12,184 bases of DNA from Sphingopyxis sp. (GTDB taxonomy: Bacteria > Pseudomonadota > Alphaproteobacteria > Sphingomonadales > Sphingomonadaceae), in assembly GCA_026125835.1 (NCBI GenBank), contig JAHCKJ010000037.1, positions 1-12,184 on the forward strand, read 5' to 3'. The notes below the pieces were generated by a model that made no database searches, was not told the origin of the DNA, and worked only from the letters and a program-made list of their open reading frames with translations. The position numbers and the translations under genes are program-made. Numbering within the stretch: position 1 is the first letter of the stretch; every line of letters begins with the position of its first letter. This document shows, one piece after another, positions 1 through 6,613 of the stretch.

Positions 1-2
1 TC

Positions 3-1181
3 CCGACAATCAACGTGCCCGGCGTCACCGGCTGGCCTGCGGGTCAGGCGCCCCGCGCGGCGCAGGGGCTGACCGTCGCGCGATTCGCCGACGGACTCGA
101 TCATCCGCGCACCATGCTCGTCCTGCCCAATGGCGACGTGCTGGTCGCCGAAGCGCAAAGCCCGCCGCGCGATACGTCGGGGATCGAAGGCAAGATCATG
201 GGCCGCCTGATGCGCAAGGCAGGCGCAGGCGGCGTTTCGGCGAACCGCATCACCCTGCTGCGCGACGCCGACGGCGACGGCAGGGCAGAGGTCAAGACCG
301 CCTATATCACCGGCCTCAACTCGCCCTATGGCATGGCGCTGGTCGGCGACACGCTGTACATCGCCAATACCGACGCGCTGCTCGCTTTCCCCTATGTCGC
401 GGGCGAGACGAAGATGAGCGGCAAGCCGAAAAAAATCGTCGACCTGCCCGCCAAGGGCACGAACCGCCACTGGACCAAAAGCCTGGTCGCCGGCCCGAAC
501 GGCTGGCTCTATGTCGGCGTCGGCGCCGACAGCAATATCGGGGAAAAGGGGATGAACCGCGAGTTCCGCCGCGCCGCGGTGCTCGAGGTTCGCCCCGAAA
601 ACGGCTATATGCGCACCTTTGCCGCGGGGATCCGCAATCCCGTCGGGCTGGCCTATTTCCCGGGCAGCGACCGGCTGTGGACGGTGGTCAACGAACGCGA
701 CATGCTGGGCAGCGATCTGGTTCCCGACTATCTGACCGACGTGGCCGAGGGCGATTTTTACGGCTGGCCCTGGTATTATTGGGGCGGCTTCGTCGACCCC
801 CGCGTCGAGCCCGAGGCCGAGGATCGCCGCCAATATGTGAAGCGCCCCGAATATGGCCTGGGCGCCCACACCGCGCCGCTGGGGATGACCTTTACCGAAG
901 GGCTGAAGCTCGGCGACCGCTGGGCCAACGGTGCGCTGGTCGCGCTCCACGGATCGTGGAACCGCGAACCGGCGGCGGGATACAGCGTGGTGTTCGTGAA
1001 GTTCGGCGCCAACGGCAAACCCGTCGATGCGCTTCCCGTCACCCTGCTCGACCAGTTTCTGGCGACGGACAACAAGACCGCGCGCGGTCGTCCCGCCGAC
1101 GTCAAGGTGGCCAGGGACGGCAGCGCGCTGGTCGCCGACGACAGCGGCGGGGTGATCTGGCGGGTGGCCAAGGCGGGGTGA
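3..1181 (+). CDS. PQQ-dependent sugar dehydrogenase, L-sorbosone dehydrogenase family (5'-truncated by window edge)
   Basis: The protein resembles the soluble-glucose-dehydrogenase/sorbosone dehydrogenase beta-propeller family, which oxidises sugars or aldoses with PQQ, usually in the periplasm. Visible family blocks are GLDHPRTMLVLPNGDVLVAE near the N-terminus, LNSPYGMAL, GWLYVGVGADSNIGEKG, FAAGIRNPVGLAY, the aromatic DFYGWPWYYWGG stretch, and LHGSWNREPAAGYSVVFVKF near the end. The frame is open to the left edge (P-T-I-N precedes the GTG at 15), and no signal peptide is visible although the family is normally exported. The true start therefore lies upstream of the window and the GTG at 15 is probably internal. 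About 390 residues are visible. The stop is TGA at 1179-1181. The gene converges on dnaN across a palindromic repeat. The family call is firm. The substrate and the cofactor dependence are inferred from the family. Confidence 0.85.
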   Translation, partial: PTINVPGVTGWPAGQAPRAAQGLTVARFADGLDHPRTMLVLPNGDVLVAEAQSPPRDTSGIEGKIMGRLMRKAGAGGVSANRITLLRDADGDGRAEVKTAYITGLNSPYGMALVGDTLYIANTDALLAFPYVAGETKMSGKPKKIVDLPAKGTNRHWTKSLVAGPNGWLYVGVGADSNIGEKGMNREFRRAAVLEVRPENGYMRTFAAGIRNPVGLAYFPGSDRLWTVVNERDMLGSDLVPDYLTDVAEGDFYGWPWYYWGGFVDPRVEPEAEDRRQYVKRPEYGLGAHTAPLGMTFTEGLKLGDRWANGALVALHGSWNREPAAGYSVVFVKFGANGKPVDALPVTLLDQFLATDNKTARGRPADVKVARDGSALVADDSGGVIWRVAKAG

Positions 1182-1184
1182 AAT

Positions 1185-1275
1185 CGTCGCCCCCGCGCAA
1201 GCAGGAGCCTCTGGCAATCTCGCTCAATCGGGGCTGTGTAATCCGATAGCGGCCCCCGCCTTCGCGGGGGCGACG
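1185..1275. repeat. 91-bp imperfect palindromic intergenic repeat between convergent genes
   Basis: The ends are a perfect 13-bp inverted repeat (CGTCGCCCCCGCG at 1185-1197 and its complement at 1263-1275). Partial complementarity continues inward for roughly 15 more bases on each side (GGAGCC against GGGGGCC). The right end alone also forms a tight hairpin: GCCCCCGC (1252-1259), loop CTTC, GCGGGGGC (1264-1271). The element exactly fills the gap between the dehydrogenase stop and the dnaN stop. This is the look of a dispersed REP/MITE-like intergenic repeat, and it could act as a bidirectional transcript end, although no T-tract follows either side. Only one copy is present in this window. 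Confidence 0.6.
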
Positions 1276-1280
1276 GGATA

Positions 1281-2396
1281 TTAGACCCGCATCGGCATCA
1301 ACACATAGAGCGCCGGGCTCTTTTCGCTCTCGCGGATCAGCGTCGGGGCGTTGGCGTCGGCCAGATGCAGTTCGACGCTGTCGCCATCGACCTGGCCCAA
1401 TATGTCGCTGAGGTAGCGCGCGTTGAACCCGATTTCCATCGCGTCGCTGTCGTAACCCGCCGCCACTTCCTCGGCCGCGGTGCCGTTTTCGGGGCTGGTG
1501 ACGCTGAGCGTGATGCGGTCCTTGTCGAGCCCGACCTTGACCGCGCGGGTCTTTTCGCTGGCGATCGTCGAGACGCGGTCGACGCCCTGATACAGGCTCT
1601 TGGGATCGACCTTGAGCAGCTTGTCGTTCGCGGTCGGGATGACGCGACTGTAGTCGGGGAAGGTGCCGTCGATCAGCTTGGAGGTCAGGATCGCATTGCC
1701 GAGCTGGAAACGGATCTTGCTCGCCGACAGGCTGATTTCGACATTGCCCTCGGCCTCGTCGAGCAGCTTGCGGATTTCGGCGACGCATTTGCGCGGCACG
1801 ATCACGTCGGGCATCCCGCTCGCGCCTTCAGGCCGCGTCACGGTGTAGCGCGCCAGGCGGTGGCCGTCGGTCGCCGCTGCCTTCAGCACCGGCCCGGTCG
1901 CATCTTCGGCGACGTGCAGAAAGATGCCATTGAGGTAATAGCGCGTTTCTTCGGTCGATATCGCAAAGCGCGTCTTGTCGATGATCTGGATCAGCTCGGC
2001 CACCGGCAGTTCGAAATTGGTCGGCAGGTCGCCCTCGGCGATCACCGGGAAATCGTCGCGCGGCAGCGTCGGCAGGTTGAAGTTCGAGCGGCCGGCCTTG
2101 ACCTGCATCTTGCCTTCCGCCGCGGCCAGGCTGACTTCCGATCCCTCGGGCAGCTTGCGGGCGATTTCGAACAGCGTGTGCGCCGAAACGGTGGTGGTCC
2201 CTGCGGTGTCGACCTTGGCGGCGATCGTTTCGACAACCTGCAGGTCGAGATCGGTCGCCATCAATTTGAGCTGGCCCGACGCGTCGGCTTCGATCAGGAC
2301 GTTCGACAGGATGGGAATCGTATTCCGCCGTTCGACCACGGACTGGACGTGGCCGAGGCTCTTGAGCAGCACCGCGCGTTCGATCGTCGCTTTCAT
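1281..2396 (-). CDS. dnaN: DNA polymerase III subunit beta (sliding clamp)
   Basis: This is the processivity clamp of the replicative polymerase. A homodimeric ring encircles DNA, is loaded by the gamma/tau complex, and binds clamp-binding peptides of polymerases and repair proteins. The 371-residue protein begins MKATIERAVLLKSLGHVQSVVERRNTIPILSNVL and ends LYVLMPMRV; the PMR-hydrophobic C-terminus is diagnostic. Its length fits three clamp domains of about 125 residues each, and motifs such as FPDYSRVIP and ATDGHRLA are visible. The start was placed at the ATG at 2396 because homology begins there. The frame continues upstream to 2717, but that part looks like out-of-frame antisense of the neighbouring gene. 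A modest AGGGA lies about 12 nt upstream. No dnaA, recF or origin-like sequence accompanies it, as is common in alphaproteobacteria. Confidence 0.97.
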   Translation of the reverse strand: MKATIERAVLLKSLGHVQSVVERRNTIPILSNVLIEADASGQLKLMATDLDLQVVETIAAKVDTAGTTTVSAHTLFEIARKLPEGSEVSLAAAEGKMQVKAGRSNFNLPTLPRDDFPVIAEGDLPTNFELPVAELIQIIDKTRFAISTEETRYYLNGIFLHVAEDATGPVLKAAATDGHRLARYTVTRPEGASGMPDVIVPRKCVAEIRKLLDEAEGNVEISLSASKIRFQLGNAILTSKLIDGTFPDYSRVIPTANDKLLKVDPKSLYQGVDRVSTIASEKTRAVKVGLDKDRITLSVTSPENGTAAEEVAAGYDSDAMEIGFNARYLSDILGQVDGDSVELHLADANAPTLIRESEKSPALYVLMPMRV

Positions 2397-2517
2397 CTTG
2401 TTACATCGTCCCTGTACCGTGCGGGAGAAATCCCTGGAGAGTCGGGGCGGACGGGCCAATGCCCCGAATCCCGTCCCCCGGAAATGACCACCTTCCTTAA
2501 CGAACGCACCGGCGGGC

Positions 2518-2539
2518 GCAAGCCATGCTTGCAAAGCAT
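2518..2539. promoter_or_regulatory. Two overlapping dyads in the divergent dnaN / secreted-protein gap
   Basis: GCAAGC-CAT-GCTTGC (2518-2532) overlaps ATGCTT-GCA-AAGCAT (2525-2539). Both have perfect 6-bp arms and 3-base spacers and share bases 2525-2532. As RNA they would be mutually exclusive hairpins; as DNA they look like a double operator. They lie 25 bp before the start at 2564 and about 120 bp upstream of dnaN. A regulatory role is inferred from position only. Confidence 0.3.
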
Positions 2540-2563
2540 CCCCATTCGCGCAAACGAGGCGGA

Positions 2564-3061
2564 ATGCGGCGTCTGGCCCCTCTTTTTGCATTCGCGGCGG
2601 TGCTGCCGCTTGCCGCCATGGCGGCGCCGCGCGACGCACTCGGCGTTTTCGACGGCTGGGGTGCGTTTCGCGACCCGGCCGCCGCGCGCTGCTATGCGAT
2701 CGCTGCCCCCTCTGCAACGATCGGGCGGCCCGAGATCAAGGCCTACGCCAGCGTCGGATACTGGCCGAAATCGGGGATTCGCGGCCAATTCTATATCCGG
2801 CTGTCCAAAGCGCGCGCACCGAATCGGGATCTGCGTCTGACGATCGGCAGCCGCCGCTTCATCCTGACCGGCAACGGCGCGCACGGCTGGGCGAGCGACG
2901 CGCGGATGGACGCCGCGATCGTCGCCGCGATGCGATCGGCGCCGAGCATGAGCGTGACGAGCGCGACGCCCGCGGGCGGTGCGATTGCCGACACCTATCG
3001 CCTGCGCGGCGCCGCCACCGCCATCGACGCCGCCGCGCTGGGATGCGCGCGGCTGCGCTGA
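2564..3061 (+). CDS. Small secreted protein, IalB-like (invasion-associated locus B type), function unknown
   Basis: The 165-residue protein has a clear signal peptide (MRR, a hydrophobic run, then AMA at 18-20), so it should be exported to the periplasm. The mature part has two cysteines (about C43 and C161) that could form a disulfide. It shows a pattern that recalls IalB-family proteins: an RCYAIA strand, an ASVGYWP block, FYIRLS, IGSRRFILTG and a C-terminal MRSAPSMSV/TYRLRGAATAID segment. The family link is from memory and is tentative. The ATG at 2564 was chosen over an upstream ATG at 2525 because a purine-rich GAGGCGGA directly precedes it and the signal peptide begins there. The gene is divergent from dnaN (167-bp gap) and converges on the lysR pseudogene with only 4 bp between stops, so no terminator fits between them. 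Confidence 0.75.
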   Translation: MRRLAPLFAFAAVLPLAAMAAPRDALGVFDGWGAFRDPAAARCYAIAAPSATIGRPEIKAYASVGYWPKSGIRGQFYIRLSKARAPNRDLRLTIGSRRFILTGNGAHGWASDARMDAAIVAAMRSAPSMSVTSATPAGGAIADTYRLRGAATAIDAAALGCARLR

Positions 3062-3065
3062 CCGG

Positions 3066-3952
3066 TCAATGGTCGCGCGCCAGCCGCGTCAGTTCCTTCG
3101 CCAGAAAATCGAGCACCAGCCGCACCCGCGGGACATGCCGCAACCGTTCGTGGGTCAGCAGCCATAGCCCCGTCGTATCGTCGCTGCGCGGCGGGATGCA
3201 GCGGATAAGATCGGGTTCGCGGTCGGCGATAAACCCCGGCAGGATCGTGAGCCCCATCCCCGACCGGACCCCGGCGAGCAGCCCGGTACCGGTGTCATAT
3301 TTCATCACCACCGATCCTTCGAGATCATGTTGGCGGAGCCACGCCTGATAGGGTTCCCACACATAGCCGCCACCGCCGATGAAGGGATGCGCCGCCAGTT
3401 CGTCGCGCGTGTGTTGGAATGCCATTGGCGGTCCACATAGCCGCGGCTGCAATAGACGGTCCACGGATTGTTGGCGATGCGGCGCCCGACCAGACCCGCG
3501 CCCGTCGGCTGCTTGCTGCTGCGGATCGCGATGTCCGCCGCCCCTGCCGCCAGGTCGCGTTGGTCGTCCGACGTGTCGAGCTGGATGCGAATGGCCGGAT
3601 GTTCGGCACGCAGGTCGCGCAGGATCGGTGGCAGGACAGTGACCGCAAAAATTTCCATCGTCGTCAGGCTGACCGTGCCGCCGGCATCGCGCGAGGTCGC
3701 GCCCGCGGCTTCGTCAAACCGGTCTGCAGCGTCGCGAACCGCCTGCGCGCTCGCCAGCATCGCCTCGCCAACGGGGGTCAGCGCGTAGCCCGCCTGCCGG
3801 CGCTCGAACAGGTTGAGCCCCGTCGCCGCCTCCAGCGCGGCAATCCGGCGCGCGACCGTCGTCTGGCTGACGCGCATCGCCTGCGCCGCCGCCAGCGTGC
3901 TGCCGGTCTCCGCTACCGCCAGAAAGGCCTTGAGATCGTTCCAGTCGTACAT
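3066..3952 (-). pseudogene. LysR-family transcriptional regulator, broken by a frameshift
   Basis: The N-terminal part reads from 3952: MYDWNDLKAFLAVAETGS, then a winged HTH (AAAQAMRVSQTTVARRIAALE), then ERRQAGYALTPVGEAML, then the start of the effector domain through NNPWTVYCSRGYVDR. After that residue the frame loses similarity and runs to a stop at 3305. The missing C-terminal half (TRDELAAHPFIGGGGYVWEPYQAWL to the stop at 3066) is intact in another frame. The crossing point lies between about 3405 and 3430; the genome carries a net +2 or -1 relative to an intact frame. Repaired, the protein would be about 295 residues, normal for LysR regulators. The ATG at 3952 fits the family N-terminus. 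An ATG at 3988 adds 12 residues but lies inside the upstream palindrome. The cause is either a real inactivating mutation or a sequencing error. Confidence 0.85.
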
Positions 3953-3985
3953 GCCGTCTTCTGTGCGCCATAACGCCCGCTGCCT

Positions 3986-4007
3986 CATTCTGCAATTTTG
4001 CAGAATG
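3986..4007. promoter_or_regulatory. Palindromic operator candidate between lysR and the urcA-like gene
   Basis: CATTCTGCAA and its exact complement TTGCAGAATG (10-bp arms, 3986-3995 and 3998-4007) are separated by TT. The palindrome sits 34 bp upstream of the lysR start and about 95 bp upstream of the divergent gene. LysR-type regulators usually bind such dyads and autoregulate from the shared intergenic region. The exact T-N11-A spacing of the classical LysR box is not met, so assignment to this regulator is an inference. Confidence 0.5.
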
Positions 4008-4102
4008 GCCGCGCAACATCGTTGCTCCTTTCACCCCGAGCAATCGCCTATTTCCGATTGGCCGGCTTCCTCCCCTCCTCCGCCGGCCGATGGAGACAGA
4101 AG

Positions 4103-4699
4103 ATGACAAAGCTGATGATCCTCGCCGCGCTGACCGCCGCAACGCTCGGCCAGCCTGCCTTTGCGCAAATGGCGCCCGCCAACCCGGCGGTCGCTGTCCA
4201 GCACCGCGACCTCGACCTGCGGACCGAGGCCGGAACCAAAAGCCTCGACCGCCGCATCTGGCGCGCCGTCGTGGCAGTGTGCGGCAGCGCGCCCGACTTC
4301 GACCTCAAGGGCAAGAACGACGTGCGCCAATGCCGCCGCGACACGCTGCGTGTCGCCAGCGCCGAAGCCGATCTGGTGATTGCGGGCGCAACCCGCAGCG
4401 AATCCGTCCGCGTCGCGGCGGCCCGGAACGGCGAGGCCGCCCCGCCTTGGGGGTATCCGCACCGGGGCCGCGATCAGGGCACGACCGCGGTCCCGGATTT
4501 GTCGCAGGTGAACATGGGGGCCGGCTTCGCCGTGACGCGCCGAATTGCGCTTTGGGCGCTTCGCCCCTATATGGCCGCCCATCATGCAGATTCCCGGCCA
4601 TATCGACCCCGTCACGACGGGCACCGTCCCCTTGCGCGGGGGCAATCGTATCGACCTCGTCGGGCTGACGCGCGACGCGATCGGCGGCGTGCTGGTTGA
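4103..4699 (+). CDS. UrcA family exported protein with unusual C-terminal extension
   Basis: The first 110 or so residues match the UrcA family, small exported proteins found mainly in sphingomonads and caulobacters and named after a uranium-responsive Caulobacter gene. They include a signal peptide ending AFA (19-21), then VQHRDLDLRTEAGTKSLDRRI, a VCG (C60) and VRQCRRD (C77). The two cysteines are the family pair. The start at 4103 is preceded by GGAG at 4092-4095. Family members are usually about 100 residues, but this frame continues to 198 residues, and the tail is low-complexity and Arg/Pro-rich like out-of-frame DNA. The last 116 nt overlap rlmN in another frame, and the probable rlmN promoter lies inside the tail. 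The ancestral stop may have been lost, or there may be a frameshift. The function is not established. Confidence 0.7.
   Translation: MTKLMILAALTAATLGQPAFAQMAPANPAVAVQHRDLDLRTEAGTKSLDRRIWRAVVAVCGSAPDFDLKGKNDVRQCRRDTLRVASAEADLVIAGATRSESVRVAAARNGEAAPPWGYPHRGRDQGTTAVPDLSQVNMGAGFAVTRRIALWALRPYMAAHHADSRPYRPRHDGHRPLARGQSYRPRRADARRDRRRAG
4545..4573 (+). promoter_or_regulatory. Probable rlmN promoter giving a near-leaderless transcript
   Basis: TTGCGC (4545-4550) and TATATG (4568-4573) are separated by exactly 17 bp, a good sigma-70-type arrangement. A start point 7-8 bases past the -10 would fall at about 4580, only 3-4 nt before the rlmN ATG at 4584. No Shine-Dalgarno sequence precedes that ATG, which fits leaderless translation. 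This is a sequence-only prediction. Confidence 0.5.
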
Positions 4700-5834
4700 A
4701 GCCGGGCTCGACCCGAAGGCGGCAAAGCTGCGCGCCAAGCAGATATGGCACTGGATCTATCACCGCGGCGTCACCGATTTCGACGCAATGACCGACATCG
4801 CCAAGACGATGCGCCCGTGGCTGACTGATCGCTTCATCATCGGCCGCCCGACGGTGCGCCAGGCGCAGGTGTCGAGCGACGGCACGCGCAAATGGCTGCT
4901 CGCCGCCGCCGACGGCCAGGAATATGAAATGGTGTTCATCCCCGACGCCGATCGCGGAACCTTGTGCGTGTCGAGCCAGGTCGGCTGTACCTTGAACTGC
5001 CGTTTCTGCCACACCGGCACGATGCGGCTGGTGCGCAACCTGGGCGCGGGCGAGATCGTCGGGCAGGTGCTGCTCGCGCGCGACGCGCTCGGCGAATGGC
5101 CGAAGGGAACAATGGCGGGGTTCGGCGCCGACCCGGAAGACGAGGATGCCGACGACGATGCGGTCGGCCATTACACCGCCGACGGGCGGATGCTCACCAA
5201 CATCGTGATGATGGGCATGGGCGAGCCGCTGTATAATTTCGACGAGGTCAAGAGCGCGCTCAAGATCGTGATGGATGGCGACGGACTTGCCCTGTCCAAG
5301 CGGCGGATTACGCTGTCGACGAGCGGCGTGGTACCGATGATGGCGCGCGCGGGCGACGAGATCGGGGTCAATCTGGCCGTCTCGCTGCACGCGGTGAGCA
5401 AGGAGGTTCGCGACGAGATCGTCCCGCTCAACCGCAAATATGGCATCGAGGAATTGCTGCAGGCGTGCGCCGATTATCCGGGCGCGAACAATGCGCGCCG
5501 CATCACTTTCGAATATGTGATGCTGAAGGACAAGAATGACAGCGACGAGGATGCACGCGAGCTCGTCCGCTTGATCAAGCAGTACAAGCTACCTGCGAAG
5601 GTCAACCTGATCCCCTTCAATCCCTGGCCCGGCGCCCCGTATGAATGCTCGACGCCCGAGCGCGTGCGCGCGTTCAGCAACCTGATTTTCAAGGCCGGCA
5701 TTTCGGCGCCGGTGCGCACCCCGCGCGGGCGCGACATCATGGCCGCGTGCGGACAGTTGAAAAGCGCCGCAACCAAGCCGACGCGCGCCGAACTCGACCG
5801 GATTGCGGAAGAGAAGCAGGCGGCGCTGGGGTAA
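4584..5834 (+). CDS. rlmN: Dual-specificity 23S rRNA (A2503-C2) / tRNA (A37-C2) methyltransferase
   Basis: This radical-SAM enzyme methylates C2 of adenosine 2503 in 23S rRNA and of A37 in some tRNAs, which tunes translational fidelity. The 416-residue protein carries all the family hallmarks. The CX3CX2C iron-sulfur motif is C135-T-L-N-C139-R-F-C142. The cysteine seven residues before it (C128, in CVSSQVGC) corresponds to E. coli C118. The methyl-carrying cysteine is C389 in AACGQL, E. coli C355. The SAM-binding GMGEPLYN is also present. The N-terminal KAAKLRAKQIWHWIYHRG helical region is typical. An acidic insert (DPEDEDADDDAVGHY) follows the cluster region. The start at 4584 was chosen from the N-terminal sequence; a TTG at 4545 in the same frame lies in the promoter. 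No Shine-Dalgarno is visible, and the gene overlaps the 3' end of the urcA-like frame. Confidence 0.96.
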   Translation: MQIPGHIDPVTTGTVPLRGGNRIDLVGLTRDAIGGVLVEAGLDPKAAKLRAKQIWHWIYHRGVTDFDAMTDIAKTMRPWLTDRFIIGRPTVRQAQVSSDGTRKWLLAAADGQEYEMVFIPDADRGTLCVSSQVGCTLNCRFCHTGTMRLVRNLGAGEIVGQVLLARDALGEWPKGTMAGFGADPEDEDADDDAVGHYTADGRMLTNIVMMGMGEPLYNFDEVKSALKIVMDGDGLALSKRRITLSTSGVVPMMARAGDEIGVNLAVSLHAVSKEVRDEIVPLNRKYGIEELLQACADYPGANNARRITFEYVMLKDKNDSDEDARELVRLIKQYKLPAKVNLIPFNPWPGAPYECSTPERVRAFSNLIFKAGISAPVRTPRGRDIMAACGQLKSAATKPTRAELDRIAEEKQAALG

Positions 5835-5846
5835 CACCCGCTTTTT
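5824..5846 (+). terminator. Weak intrinsic terminator at the rlmN stop
   Basis: GGGT (5829-5832), loop AAC, ACCC (5836-5839), with a bulged GC/GC extension, is followed by TTTTT (5842-5846). The hairpin contains the rlmN stop codon. The stem is short, so termination may be inefficient. Confidence 0.3.
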
Positions 5847-5916
5847 CGTCATCGAAGGTCGCAAACACAGCGCCGGTTTTCCGGGGGATTCCGGCCCTTT
5901 CGCTGCATAGCTATTC

Positions 5917-5942
5917 TATACTGTGTGGTAAAAATAACACAG
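5917..5942. promoter_or_regulatory. -10-like box with overlapping dyad upstream of the outer membrane protein gene
   Basis: The 226-bp gap between rlmN and the next gene is clearly more AT-rich than the genes around it, and nothing in it looks coding. It contains TATACT (5917-5922), and overlapping this a perfect dyad CTGTGT (5921-5926), 10-bp spacer GGTAAAAATA, ACACAG (5937-5942). A second -10-like CATAAT lies at 5956-5961. No convincing -35 pairs with either. Use of the first box would leave a leader of about 130 nt. A dyad on a -10 box is a classic repressor-site position, but the binding protein is unknown. Confidence 0.35.
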
Positions 5943-6060
5943 GTAAGAAAATTGTCATAATCTGAACAATCCGTTCATTGAAGCGACAGCCGCGAACGCC
6001 ATTTAGGGGGTGGACCGCGACCCAAAGGGCGTGGCCATGTAAAAACAGAAGGAAAACAAA

Positions 6061-6519
6061 ATGAAGAAATTCGCAGTTGCAGCCGCTCTCCTGACGGCCA
6101 TCGTTGCAACCCCCGCCATGGCAGCCGAAGGCGGCGAAGGCCGCGTCGAAGTGCGCGGCGGCCTGATCACCGGCAACGGCATCGACGAAGGCACGCTCGG
6201 CCTCGCCGCCGGTTATGACTTCGACCTTGGCTCGGCCGCGTTTGTCGGCGCCGAAGTCGCCGGCGACAAGGTGCTGATCGACGGTGCGGACGTCCAGTTC
6301 TCGGCCGGCGGCCGCGTCGGCGCCAAGGTTGGCGCGAACGGCAAGGCCTATGTCACCGGTGGTTACACCTTCGGCGACATCGACGATCCCTATGTCGGCG
6401 CCGGTTACCAGCACAAGTTGGGCCAGAACATCTATGCCAAGGCTGAATATCGCCACCAGTTCATCAGCAACTTCGGCGACTTCGACACCTTCGTCGCGGG
6501 CGTCGGCTTCGCTTTCTGA
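6061..6519 (+). CDS. Small outer-membrane beta-barrel protein (porin-like / OmpA-barrel superfamily)
   Basis: The 152-residue protein has a classic signal peptide (MKK, hydrophobic core, AMA about 19-21) and then alternating short strands rich in Gly, Tyr and Val: VEVRGGLITG, LGLAAGYDFDLG, AFVGAEVAG, VQFSAGGRVGAKVG, KAYVTGGYTFG, PYVGAGYQHKLG, IYAKAEYRHQF, TFVAGVGFAF. It ends in phenylalanine, the outer-membrane insertion signature used by the BAM complex. About eight strands fit a small barrel. The ribosome site AGAAGGA (6047-6053) is strong, with 7-nt spacing, and the gene ends at a strong terminator. It is therefore likely a well-expressed single-gene unit. The substrate or role cannot be told; pore, adhesin or structural roles are all possible. 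Confidence 0.82.
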   Translation: MKKFAVAAALLTAIVATPAMAAEGGEGRVEVRGGLITGNGIDEGTLGLAAGYDFDLGSAAFVGAEVAGDKVLIDGADVQFSAGGRVGAKVGANGKAYVTGGYTFGDIDDPYVGAGYQHKLGQNIYAKAEYRHQFISNFGDFDTFVAGVGFAF

Positions 6520-6544
6520 TCTTTCGGAACAGCGATAAAACAGG

Positions 6545-6575
6545 AAGGGGCGGCCGATTGGTCGCCCCTTTTTTT
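6545..6575 (+). terminator. Strong Rho-independent terminator after the outer membrane protein gene
   Basis: An 11-bp stem, AAGGGGCGGCC (6545-6555) paired with GGTCGCCCCTT (6560-6570) with one G-U pair and loop GATT, runs directly into TTTTT (6571-6575). It lies 25 nt past the stop at 6519. Confidence 0.92.
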
Positions 6576-6613
6576 GGGTTGAGCGTGGTCGGGGACAGCG
6601 ACCGGTTATCGCC

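Noticed and set aside
1281..2563. Replication origin near dnaN
   Set aside because: I saw no DnaA-box cluster, AT-rich unwinding region, dnaA or recF. dnaN alone does not mark an origin in alphaproteobacteria.
1365..2840. 491-codon plus-strand frame opposite dnaN
   Set aside because: It lies antisense to an unmistakable sliding clamp and its translation has no recognisable motif.
5922..5941. CRP/FNR-type site
   Set aside because: The TGTGT/ACACA half sites have a 10-base spacer, not the 6 (CRP) or 4 (FNR) required.
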